DNA of 41,341 nt from NCBI GenBank assembly GCA_031277015.1, contig JAISLZ010000114.1, positions 1 through 41,341 of the forward strand, in the 5' to 3' direction. Made by a program: the position numbers and the translations under genes. Origin of the DNA: Eubacteriales Family XIII. Incertae Sedis bacterium. Lineage in GTDB: Bacteria; Bacillota; Clostridia; Peptostreptococcales; Anaerovoracaceae. Every line of letters begins with the position of its first letter. Within the stretch, counting starts at the first letter, position 1. Of this stretch, positions 25,809 through 33,018 are shown piece after piece. The notes under the pieces are model-generated. The model saw only the letters and a program-made list of their open reading frames with translations, was not told the origin of the DNA and did no database searches.

Positions 25809-26636
25809 CTATTCATTATCGGGCTCAACGCGTTTCGCGAGAAGCACGAGCCTACCGTCGGCGCGAGTGTACTCACAGGTCGAAAGCGCAAGTATCTCGT
25901 CACCGTACGCGGCGGTCTCCCCTGTATCGTACAGCTCCTTCGACTTCGCTTGTTTCATGAATTTGTCAAAATCGGCCTCGTCCGCAAAATCGGACGCGTC
26001 GTAATACCGAAATTCGCTGGGCTTGTCCGTGTTCACGGACTCAATGAACGCGAGGAAGATAGTGTATAGGCGCTCCTCGTTCAACGTGTCGAAGCGTACG
26101 TCACGGTGCACCTTCATGTAGGCCTCGTCCGTATACTTCTTCAGTCCGCCGAACATCGCGCCACTTTTCATCATGTGGCCGAAGATGATGATGACGTCAG
26201 ATGGTTTGTCGATGTCGCTGATATCCGACGCAAAGAGCGTGCCCGCATCGCTTTGTTCCCCATCAAAATCACGATGAAGATAGTAGTCACGTTCATTCAC
26301 CGTCTGCATGACCGGATAGTCGACATCCGTACCAAATATGCGCAACCATCCTATGAAGTCGCTGTTGCGCTTGTATAGCTCTTGGTAATGCGCCTGCCTG
26401 GACGCGTACAGATCCATATCCGCTAGCGGAGCTTCCGCGTCTGCTCCCTCAGGTGGGCGCAGGGCGTCGAACGAACTCTCCGCCCTGTGCGCCGCCATGT
26501 AATAGTCTATCAGCATGTATGCACTGACTGCGAACACGGCGGCGCATACAATTATGAGGATGATAAGTATGCGCCTCTTTTTGGCGATCTTCCTCTCATA
26601 CGCCAATAGGCGTTGTATCCTTCGCTCACTGGTCAT
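25809..26636 (-). CDS. srtB: Class B sortase
   Basis: Membrane-anchored cysteine transpeptidase that joins exported proteins to the cell wall. 275 residues: cytoplasmic basic N-terminus, one membrane helix (about 22-45), then the sortase barrel. The catalytic His is in FGHMMKSGAMFGGL, the Cys in LALSTCEYT and the Arg seven residues on (ADGR), the class B order. The extra N-terminal helix and YPVMQTVNERDYYLHRDFDG are also class B features. No LPXTG- or NPQTN-type substrate is seen in the window. A 13-bp palindrome overlaps its start region, and TATAAT lies 7 nt before the ATG with no real ribosome site, so the mRNA may be leaderless. Confidence 0.92.
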   Translation of the reverse strand: MTSERRIQRLLAYERKIAKKRRILIILIIVCAAVFAVSAYMLIDYYMAAHRAESSFDALRPPEGADAEAPLADMDLYASRQAHYQELYKRNSDFIGWLRIFGTDVDYPVMQTVNERDYYLHRDFDGEQSDAGTLFASDISDIDKPSDVIIIFGHMMKSGAMFGGLKKYTDEAYMKVHRDVRFDTLNEERLYTIFLAFIESVNTDKPSEFRYYDASDFADEADFDKFMKQAKSKELYDTGETAAYGDEILALSTCEYTRADGRLVLLAKRVEPDNE

Positions 26637-26669
26637 AACACCTATTATACATTAATTATAATAGGTGTT
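26637..26669. repeat. 13-bp palindrome covering the sortase promoter
   Basis: AACACCTATTATA (26637-26649), 7-nt centre, TATAATAGGTGTT (26657-26669): a perfect inverted repeat in the 48-bp gap between cysK and the sortase gene. Because of the symmetry, TATAAT followed by AGGTGTTATG occurs on both strands. On the minus strand this is the likely -10 of the sortase gene. It could be an operator or a two-way promoter. Confidence 0.75.
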
Positions 26670-26684
26670 ATGTCGCGCGGTTAT

Positions 26685-27614
26685 CTATTCGAACAAAGCC
26701 GTAGACAGGTAGCGCTCACCCGTGTCGGGCAGGATGGCCAATATGCTCTTGCCTACCGCCTCGGACCGCTGCGCTATCTGCGCGGACGCCCATACCGCCG
26801 CGCCGGAAGATATGCCTATGAGCAAGCCTTCCGTCTTGGCGATCTTGCGTCCGACGGCGAAAGCATCATCGTTGGACACAGTGATGATCTCGTCATATAT
26901 CCCAGTGTCGAGAGTGTCAGGCACGAATCCCGCGCCGATACCCTGTATCTTGTGCGGGCCAGCCTTGCCCTCGGATAGGACCGGCGAGTCCGTGGGCTCC
27001 ACCGCGATGATTTTCACGTCCGGATTCTTTTCCCTCAGATATCTGCCCGCGCCGCTGATCGTGCCGCCCGTACCGATACCGGAGATGAAGTAATCGACCT
27101 TGCCGCCCGTGTCTTCCCATATTTCCGGACCTGTAGTCTCATAATGTATGCGCGGATTAGCGGGGTTGACGAACTGTCCGGGGATGAACGCGCCCTCCGT
27201 CTGCGCGGCAAGCTCGTCGGCCTTGGCGATGGCGCCTTTCATGCCCTGTGCGCCCTCTGTCAGTACGAGCTCCGCCCCCAACGCGGCAAGCAGCTTACGA
27301 CGTTCTATGCTCATGGTCTCAGGCATGGTCAGGATGATGCGATAGCCTCGGGCCGTGGCAACAGCCGCGAGTCCGATACCCGTATTGCCACTCGTCGGCT
27401 CAATGATGACCGAATCGGGGGTCAACTTCCCGCTCTTCTCAGCATCGTCTATCATGGCGAGAGCGATCCTGTCCTTGACGCTGCCGGCGGGATTGTAATA
27501 TTCAAGCTTGCCGATGATCTCCGCATCGAGCCCTTCAGACTTCACGTATTTTGATAGGGACAGAAGCGGCGTACCTCCGACGAGTTCCGTAAGGTTGTGT
27601 GCTATTCTGGTCAT
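26685..27614 (-). CDS. cysK: Cysteine synthase A
   Basis: O-acetylserine sulfhydrylase: O-acetylserine plus sulfide to cysteine, PLP-dependent. 309 residues, typical. The PLP lysine is in [15 protein letters not shown]; the phosphate loop appears as TSGNTGIG and [10 protein letters not shown]; the active-site ISSGAA motif and C-terminal region ([12 protein letters not shown]) are intact. Strong AGGAGGACAAT site before ATG. In Bacillus, CysK also acts as co-repressor partner of CymR; a CymR-like protein is encoded 3.1 kb away, so the same pairing is possible here. Confidence 0.96.
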   Translation of the reverse strand: MTRIAHNLTELVGGTPLLSLSKYVKSEGLDAEIIGKLEYYNPAGSVKDRIALAMIDDAEKSGKLTPDSVIIEPTSGNTGIGLAAVATARGYRIILTMPETMSIERRKLLAALGAELVLTEGAQGMKGAIAKADELAAQTEGAFIPGQFVNPANPRIHYETTGPEIWEDTGGKVDYFISGIGTGGTISGAGRYLREKNPDVKIIAVEPTDSPVLSEGKAGPHKIQGIGAGFVPDTLDTGIYDEIITVSNDDAFAVGRKIAKTEGLLIGISSGAAVWASAQIAQRSEAVGKSILAILPDTGERYLSTALFE

Positions 27615-27683
27615 ATTGTCCTCCTTTGATTAATTGTCTTTTTCGTTATGACGTCGTTGTAGCTTTTTTACTGCAAATGATCA

Positions 27684-27738
27684 CATAGTTATTTTATATA
27701 TTTAATATGGATTATACCATCATTTTTCATTTTGTCAA
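27684..27738 (-). promoter_or_regulatory. Promoter and candidate operator of cysK
   Basis: TTGACA (rc of 27733-27738), 16 bp, TGG-TATAAT (TATAAT = rc of 27711-27716). Just downstream is the AT-rich element rc of 27684-27705 (TTAAATATATA..ATAACTATG), similar in sequence and position to the element at metY. The rest of the 323-nt gap holds the 5' leader, and on the other side the terminator at 27843-27869. Confidence 0.8.
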
Positions 27739-27842
27739 GGCCAACGCAAAAAATAATTCCGTGCGATTTCGCCTGATAAATTTCATATAATAAGCGATGA
27801 AAAAATTTGTACCACATAGTCTATTTAATCCGTTTGGTAAAT

Positions 27843-27869
27843 AAAAAACAGACGCGGTAGCCGCGCCTG
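27843..27869 (-). terminator. Rho-independent terminator of the membrane-anchored protein gene
   Basis: On the minus strand CAGGCGCGG pairs with CCGCGTCTG (one G-T), loop CTA, followed by six T. It ends transcription from 28531 before the cysK promoter. Confidence 0.85.
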
Positions 27870-27937
27870 AAAGTGGGAATATGAGCCTGCGCATCCTTCG
27901 CCGAACAAAATATCCATTCAGCGGTACGCACGCCGTA

Positions 27938-28531
27938 TCAACTACGCTGAATAAGGGAGGCCAGTCTGATGGGGTAGGAGATGTAATGCCCATCACGCTC
28001 TACGCGAAAGTACCCGCCCTCCTTCAGTACATCGTCAACGTCCCTATAAGTGAGCATGTCACGATCTCTGTTCATATGGGGAAAATCGCCCGCCCGCTCC
28101 ACCGACATGAGGTTGACGCTCTTGAGCAATGCAAATGTGCCGTCATCTGTAGCTACAACGCCACTCGCGGCAAGCTCGTTTGATGGAAGAAATAGCAAGA
28201 CCCTCATCATCGTCGTTTCCAATGGAGAAGTACTTCCATCACCTTCTGATCCGCTCGTCTCTTCATCGTCCGTACCTGACGTTTCGCCGGGTATGACGCC
28301 GACGCTATAGGTATCTCTGATGATCTCCATCGTGTCATCGTCTATGGGCTCGTCCACTTCAACAATCGCGGCCGTGGTGAGGTACCTTTCAGACAGGATG
28401 CCCTGATATAACTCGTCCTTGTCGTCAGTTATCAGAATACCTCCCGCGTAAAGAAAGCCGACGATCACAGCCGTCAGGATACCTATTATAGCGCAGACAA
28501 TGACTAATACTCTTTTTATGTTAATAAACAT
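27938..28531 (-). CDS. Membrane-anchored protein of unknown function
   Basis: 197 residues. One N-terminal membrane helix (about 8-30), then an extracytoplasmic region with a Gly/Ser/Glu/Thr-rich low-complexity insert (about 83-103, ETSGTDDEETSGSEGDGS). The general build (short N-in helix, two small folded segments separated by a flexible loop) resembles SAF/RcpB-like or copper-transporter-accessory proteins only superficially; I do not recognise the family. An AGGTG ribosome site lies 4 nt before the ATG. It has its own terminator, and the larE gene ends 92 nt upstream on the same strand. Confidence 0.65.
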   Translation of the reverse strand: MFINIKRVLVIVCAIIGILTAVIVGFLYAGGILITDDKDELYQGILSERYLTTAAIVEVDEPIDDDTMEIIRDTYSVGVIPGETSGTDDEETSGSEGDGSTSPLETTMMRVLLFLPSNELAASGVVATDDGTFALLKSVNLMSVERAGDFPHMNRDRDMLTYRDVDDVLKEGGYFRVERDGHYISYPIRLASLIQRS

Positions 28532-28623
28532 CTCACACCTATATAACAGTATAATATATTTTGTCGTGTTATGCGCACTTAAATAATCGTTTATTTGATC
28601 TATTTTATCCGCACGCGCTCATC

Positions 28624-29487
28624 TTAGGGCAATGTCGCGTTCATGCTGCCCGTGCGGTAGCCCGCGAGATCGAGCGATACGTACTTGAATCCGAACCCCG
28701 TAAAGCTTGAAAACACGCGCTCCCGCGTTTTGGCGTCCATGATTTTCGCGAACTCGTACGGCATGATTTCGATACGTGCCTGCTCCCCATCCTTGCCGTG
28801 AACGCGCACGCGCACCTGCGTGAAGCCGAGGTCCAGGAGGAGCTGTTCTGCCCTATCCACCATTTTCAATTTTGTTCCGGTGATCGTCTCGCCGTAAGCG
28901 AAGCGTGACGAGAGACAGGCAAAACTCTGTTTACCCGCGGTAGGCAGGCCGAGGAACGCGCTGGCGCCTCTGACGTCATCCTTCGCAAATCCGGCCTCGC
29001 GTAGCGGGCTTTTCACCCCTTGCTCGGAGACGGCCCTGAGTCCGGGACGATAGTCACTCTCGTCGTCGAGATTGCTGCCCTCAGCTACATGCGCCATTCC
29101 TTCACGGCGTGCGATCTCCCATATTCTGCTGAATAATTCCGTCTTGCAGATGTAGCAGCGATCCGGCGGATTGCTCGCAAAGCCTTCTATGTCGAGTTCC
29201 TCCGAGTCCGTGACGAAATGTCGTATGCCGTGCTCCGAGCAGAACTCCCTCGCCGCCTCAAGCTCGCGCACGGGGAAGGAGCATGAACGCGCCGTGACCG
29301 CTATCACCCCATCACCAAGCGCTTCGCGAGCCGCGTACAGGAGTAGCGTGGAATCCACACCTCCCGAGAACGCCACCGCAACGCTGCCGTAGCCATGCAG
29401 TATGCTGAGCAAATGTTCATATTTATTGTCATGCCGCATGTCGGCGCAGGCGGCTGGCAAAGGATGCTGTTCATGTTTGTCGTTCAT
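28624..29487 (-). CDS. larE: LarE-like ATP-dependent sacrificial sulfur transferase
   Basis: PP-loop enzyme that adenylates a substrate and donates sulfur; in the known pathway it acts on pyridinium-dicarboxylate mononucleotide to build the nickel-pincer cofactor of lactate racemase. 287 residues. PP-loop SGGVDSTLLLYAA near residue 40; RCYICKTELF; EGSNLDDESDYRPGLRAV; and the sulfur-donor Cys in FACLSSRFAYGE. No larA, larB or larC occurs in the window, so the in vivo substrate is open. The gene follows mnmA by 31 nt, with GGAGATCGT before the ATG, which places two sulfur-transfer PP-loop enzymes in one operon. Confidence 0.88.
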   Translation of the reverse strand: MNDKHEQHPLPAACADMRHDNKYEHLLSILHGYGSVAVAFSGGVDSTLLLYAAREALGDGVIAVTARSCSFPVRELEAAREFCSEHGIRHFVTDSEELDIEGFASNPPDRCYICKTELFSRIWEIARREGMAHVAEGSNLDDESDYRPGLRAVSEQGVKSPLREAGFAKDDVRGASAFLGLPTAGKQSFACLSSRFAYGETITGTKLKMVDRAEQLLLDLGFTQVRVRVHGKDGEQARIEIMPYEFAKIMDAKTRERVFSSFTGFGFKYVSLDLAGYRTGSMNATLP

Positions 29488-29518
29488 ACGATCTCCAAAA
29501 CCGGAGGCGCCCGCGCGC

Positions 29519-30655
29519 CTACACGATGGTCCCCCCTCCGATCACATTATCGCCATCGTACAGCACGGCCGCCTGGCCATGCGTAACGGCACGTTGCGGC
29601 TCATCGAACGATAGCGCTATCTCGTCGTCACCCGTCTGCTCCGCGACGGCGGGGCTATCCTTATGATTATACCTTATCTTCGCGGTGACGCGCATGGATC
29701 CATCAATACGAGGCACAGCGATCAGGTTGATGTCCCGGGCCTTCACTTCGCGCGCCGGAAGGCGCGCGTCCACGCCTAGCACGACCTCGTTCGCATCCGG
29801 CCTGATATCCACCACGTACATCGGTCGTCCGAAAGTGCTGCCGAGCCCCTTGCGCTGCCCTATCGTATATCGGATTATCCCTTTGTGCCTGCCCAGCACA
29901 TGGCCGTCCGTGTCCACGAATTCGCCGGATGGCCACGTCCTCCCGGTGAATGATTCGATAAAATCGGCATACCGCCCGTCAGGCACAAAGCAGATATCCT
30001 GGCTGTCACGTTTGCGCGCGTTGGCAAATCCGTTCGCGGCGGCGATATCACGCACCTCGTCCTTGTTCATCCCTCCGAGCGGGAAACGCGTATGCGCAAG
30101 TTGCTCCTGGGTAAGGTTGTACAGAACGTAACTCTGGTCTTTCGCCTCGTCCTTCGCCCTTTTCAGGAGCCATCTTCCATCGACGCCATCCCTCTCCACG
30201 CGCGCATAGTGCCCCGTCACCAGGAAGTCGAAGCCCAAGCCTCGCATACGTCGGTACAGCCTGCCGTACTTGACGTACCTGTTGCAATCTATGCAAGGAT
30301 TCGGAGTACGGCCCGCCGCGTACTCCCCAGCAAAACGCTTCATCACATCGCGTCGGAAATCCTCAGAGAAATCGAATACGTAAAATGGTATGCCGAGCAT
30401 GCCGCAGACCCGTGCCGCGTCGTCCGCGTCGCTGAGAGAGCAGCACGTACGGCTATCCTTAGGATCAACCATATAGGGGCGTCCCGTCTCCCATGAGCCA
30501 TCTGAGTCGCTGGCGATGTAAATGTCGTCATTATCAAAAAGCTTCATCGTGACACCGACGCAGTCCAGGCCGGCGTCCCTACACAGGAGCGCGGCGACGG
30601 ACGAATCCACCCCACCGCTCATGGCGATGAGAGCACGCGTAGCCGCGGGTTTCAT
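29519..30655 (-). CDS. mnmA: tRNA-specific 2-thiouridylase MnmA
   Basis: Thiolates U34 of tRNAs for Lys, Glu and Gln, using sulfur relayed from a cysteine desulfurase. About 378 residues. PP-loop MSGGVDSSVAALL, nucleophilic Cys in NPCIDCNRYVKYG, second catalytic Cys in SQDICFVPDGRY, central TGHYAR and GQRKGLG, and a C-terminal beta-barrel domain. The frame is open to 30766 and would overlap the regulator gene; ATG 30655 (MKPAATRALIAMSGG) gives the normal spacing to the PP-loop and is chosen, though GTG or TTG codons slightly upstream are possible. In Bacillus the order is cymR-iscS-mnmA; here the desulfurase gene is missing from the row. Confidence 0.94.
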   Translation of the reverse strand: MKPAATRALIAMSGGVDSSVAALLCRDAGLDCVGVTMKLFDNDDIYIASDSDGSWETGRPYMVDPKDSRTCCSLSDADDAARVCGMLGIPFYVFDFSEDFRRDVMKRFAGEYAAGRTPNPCIDCNRYVKYGRLYRRMRGLGFDFLVTGHYARVERDGVDGRWLLKRAKDEAKDQSYVLYNLTQEQLAHTRFPLGGMNKDEVRDIAAANGFANARKRDSQDICFVPDGRYADFIESFTGRTWPSGEFVDTDGHVLGRHKGIIRYTIGQRKGLGSTFGRPMYVVDIRPDANEVVLGVDARLPAREVKARDINLIAVPRIDGSMRVTAKIRYNHKDSPAVAEQTGDDEIALSFDEPQRAVTHGQAAVLYDGDNVIGGGTIV

Positions 30656-30749
30656 ACTATCCGGCACACGAATGTCCACTATATCCAACCCATCTTTAGC
30701 CCGCCCATTCCCGATTGGCGGAGCGGGGCCGGGCGGCCAGCTATACAAG

Positions 30750-31196
30750 TCAGATGCCCGACGCAAACGACAGGGTTTCGTCCTGCTTGCGCGCGTATTC
30801 GAGAAGGTCGCGCACCGTGACGCGCGACAGAGCCTCCTCTATCGCCTTGTCCAGCGGCTTGAACACGTTCTCGGTGATCGACATTTCTATGTCCGGCGCG
30901 CTATCCCTCACCGTCTCCTCCGGCGCCTCCGTAATGCTCGACTCGACCGCGGTCAGCACGTCCCACGCCGTAGTCTCCTCCGGGTTCCTTGCAAGACGGT
31001 AGCCCCCCTTAGGCCCCTTAACCGAGTTCAGGATGTTTGCCTTCTTCAGCTGAGCAAAGACCTGCTCGAGGTATATCTTTGAAATCTTCAATTCGTCGGC
31101 GATGCTGCTCGCCGAGATGTTGCCGCCGCGTTCCGCCCTGTCAGCGATGTTCACCGCTGACGCTAGCGCATATCTACCTTTTACCGAAATTCTCAT
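30750..31196 (-). CDS. cymR: Rrf2-family regulator, CymR-like
   Basis: 148 residues with the Rrf2 N-terminus MRISVKGRYALASAVNIA, winged HTH with KISKIYLEQVFAQLKKANILNSVKGPKGGYRLARNPEE, and a dimer helix. There is no cysteine in the whole protein, so it cannot hold the Fe-S cluster of IscR or NsrR; this fits CymR, the repressor of cysteine metabolism. Its place just before mnmA matches Bacillus. Candidate targets are the matching cysK and metY promoters. The ORF has an insert rich in Glu and Ser (about 85-105) compared with standard CymR (about 138 residues). An AGAGGA lies rather far (14 nt) from the ATG. Confidence 0.82.
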   Translation of the reverse strand: MRISVKGRYALASAVNIADRAERGGNISASSIADELKISKIYLEQVFAQLKKANILNSVKGPKGGYRLARNPEETTAWDVLTAVESSITEAPEETVRDSAPDIEMSITENVFKPLDKAIEEALSRVTVRDLLEYARKQDETLSFASGI

Positions 31197-31380
31197 ATTT
31201 CACACTTATTCCTCTATGATCACTGCCCGTTGGCGCTCCGCCGCGGATCAGCGTACCAAAACCATTACATACCAAATATCATACGGCATAGGGGGACTAA
31301 TCCACCCATGCCCTCCATAAATCATACTAAAAATATATGCGAATTTCAAGCACATTGGCAAGCTTTCTTTGTTATCTTTA

Positions 31381-31395
31381 TGATATCATAGAACC
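31381..31395 (+). promoter_or_regulatory. Extended -10 directly before the second C_GCAxxG_C_C gene
   Basis: TGATATCAT (31381-31389), then 6 nt, then ATG 31396. No ribosome site. Same layout as at pilD and the RluA-type gene. Confidence 0.45.
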
Positions 31396-31800
31396 ATGTA
31401 CGAAATGAGCATAGACGGGGCGGGGCAGGAGGAGCGCGTCCGGTACGCGTTGATGAGCGGGCTGTGCTGTAGCCAGGCGATAGCGAAGCTGTGCCTCGAG
31501 GACCTCGGCAAGGAAAACGACGAACTGGTCGCGGCGATGAAGGCGTTCTGCGATGGTATGGGGGAAGGCAAGATATGCGGCGCCATCGCGGCGGCCGTAG
31601 CTATGCTCTATGTGAGCGATGACCCGGTGGACGATCCGGTTCGGATGCAGCGGGATCTCATGGACTGGTTCTATGACCGCTTCGGCGGGCTCGACTGTGA
31701 GGAGCTCGTCCACGATGATCCGCTCAGAAAGATAGAGTTCTGCCCTGGATGCGTGATAGAAACGTACTTCAAACTCCGCGACGACTTCCTGGGCATATGA
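31396..31800 (+). CDS. C_GCAxxG_C_C family protein (DVU_1555-like)
   Basis: 134 residues. Cysteines in GLCCSQAIAKLC, KICGAIAAAVAMLY (GCAxxG position), LDCEEL and EFCPGC follow the C_GCAxxG_C_C pattern; probably a redox or metal-binding protein. Paralogue of 18205-18699. The next gene, 11 nt on, is a CoA-ligase-like protein; from memory this pair belongs to the neighbourhood catalogued as DVU_1551 to DVU_1557 in Desulfovibrio, together with the TrsM methyltransferase and the TrsS radical SAM protein, both of which appear at the far end of this window. Function of that pathway is unknown. Confidence 0.8.
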   Translation: MYEMSIDGAGQEERVRYALMSGLCCSQAIAKLCLEDLGKENDELVAAMKAFCDGMGEGKICGAIAAAVAMLYVSDDPVDDPVRMQRDLMDWFYDRFGGLDCEELVHDDPLRKIEFCPGCVIETYFKLRDDFLGI

Positions 31801-31811
31801 GTATATGACAT

Positions 31812-32858
31812 ATGCATATGATAGATACCTGGATATGTAGCAAAATAGGGCTACCGCCCGACGCGCCCCTTACTCGCGAGGACATAGTGTCATATCAGCT
31901 CTCTGCGTTGCACCGCACATTGCACCACGCGAAGGCAAGTAGCCGCTGGTACGCCAGGACGCTTGCGAACGTCGATGTCAATGGCAGTATCGGTTCTGTC
32001 AGTGATATCAAAAAGCTACCCTTCATGGGAGAATCAGACCTCGCGGCCCACGGGACGGAAATGGTCTGCGTCCCGGCCTCACGCGTGAGCCGCATAGTCA
32101 CCCTGCCGACGAGCGGCACTACGGGCGAGCCGAAAAGAGTCTATTTCACGGAGGCCGACCAGGAGCTGATGATAGACTACAACGCTCACGGACTGAAGGT
32201 GATGACAGAGACGGGGGACGTCTGGCTCGTGCTTATGCCCGCGGAGCGACCCGGCTCTGTGGGTGACCTCATCCGGACAGGCCTTGCCCGCATCGGCTGC
32301 GACGCGATCGCCTACGGCCTTCTGCCTTACGACGGGAGCGGGGATGACGCGGCGCTGGCATTCATGGCGGAGCGTGGGGTGAACTGCATCCTCGCCACGA
32401 CGAGCTCGGCCGCGCGTCTGGCGAGCAGGACCAAACATATGGAGGGAGAGGTTGCGGACACGATAAAAAATAGTATGAAAGGGGTGTTGCTGTCCGCCGA
32501 GTATGTCCCAGACGAAAGCGTGGCCACCATAGAGGAGGCGTGGGACTGCGAGGTATTCGAGCACTATGGCATGACGGAGATGGGGCTGGGCGGGGCGATG
32601 GCCTGCGGGACGCACATAGGCTACCACCCGAGAGAGGCAGACCTTCTTTTCGAGATCATCGACCCCGTGACCGGCCGTGTATTGCCGGACGGAGAATATG
32701 GCGAGATCGTGTTTACCACACTGACCCGTGAGGCGATGCCCTTCATCCGGTATCGCACCGGCGACTTCAGCCGTTTCATCCCCGGTCCCTGTCCGTGCGG
32801 TAGCGTGCTCAAGAGGATAGCCCGCGTCGCGGGCCGCGGAGTCGTCAAGGGGTACTAA
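31812..32858 (+). CDS. AMP-dependent CoA-ligase-like protein (DVU_1553-like, phenylacetate-CoA ligase superfamily)
   Basis: 348 residues, shorter than true phenylacetate-CoA ligases (about 430). It has the N-terminal LHRTLHHAKASSRWYARTLA segment, the phosphate loop LPTSGTTGEPKRVYFT, the HYGMTEMGLGGAMAC motif and RYRTGDFSRFIPGPCPCGS with a Cys pair. The C-terminal swinging domain with the catalytic Lys appears to be absent: the protein ends shortly after the hinge. This matches what I recall of DVU_1553 family ligases. Whether it activates an acid or merely binds nucleotide cannot be told. It pairs with the preceding C_GCAxxG_C_C gene. Confidence 0.8.
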   Translation: MHMIDTWICSKIGLPPDAPLTREDIVSYQLSALHRTLHHAKASSRWYARTLANVDVNGSIGSVSDIKKLPFMGESDLAAHGTEMVCVPASRVSRIVTLPTSGTTGEPKRVYFTEADQELMIDYNAHGLKVMTETGDVWLVLMPAERPGSVGDLIRTGLARIGCDAIAYGLLPYDGSGDDAALAFMAERGVNCILATTSSAARLASRTKHMEGEVADTIKNSMKGVLLSAEYVPDESVATIEEAWDCEVFEHYGMTEMGLGGAMACGTHIGYHPREADLLFEIIDPVTGRVLPDGEYGEIVFTTLTREAMPFIRYRTGDFSRFIPGPCPCGSVLKRIARVAGRGVVKGY

Positions 32859-32864
32859 AAGCCA

Positions 32865-32977
32865 TTTTACAAGAATCGGTGTTTATGCGTCGAGGAATAC
32901 TGAAAGTCGCTTTACAAAAAATGGTGTTTATGATACCTTTGTTTAAGGAGATACTGATTAAGGAGGTATTGCCTTAA
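32865..32977 (+). repeat. Direct repeats upstream of the transglutaminase-like gene
   Basis: Two copies of a 23-bp unit (32865-32887 and 32910-32932; 19 of 23 bases equal; both end in GGTGTTTATG), 45 bp apart. Then two tandem 15-bp units starting TTAAGGAG (32943-32957 and 32958-32972) closed by CCTTAA (32972-32977), which also pairs with TTAAGG. Likely regulator-binding or promoter-proximal elements for the surface cluster. Confidence 0.55.
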
Positions 32978-33018
32978 ACACGTGCATGCTATATGCAACC
33001 AGACGGGAGGAGAATACA

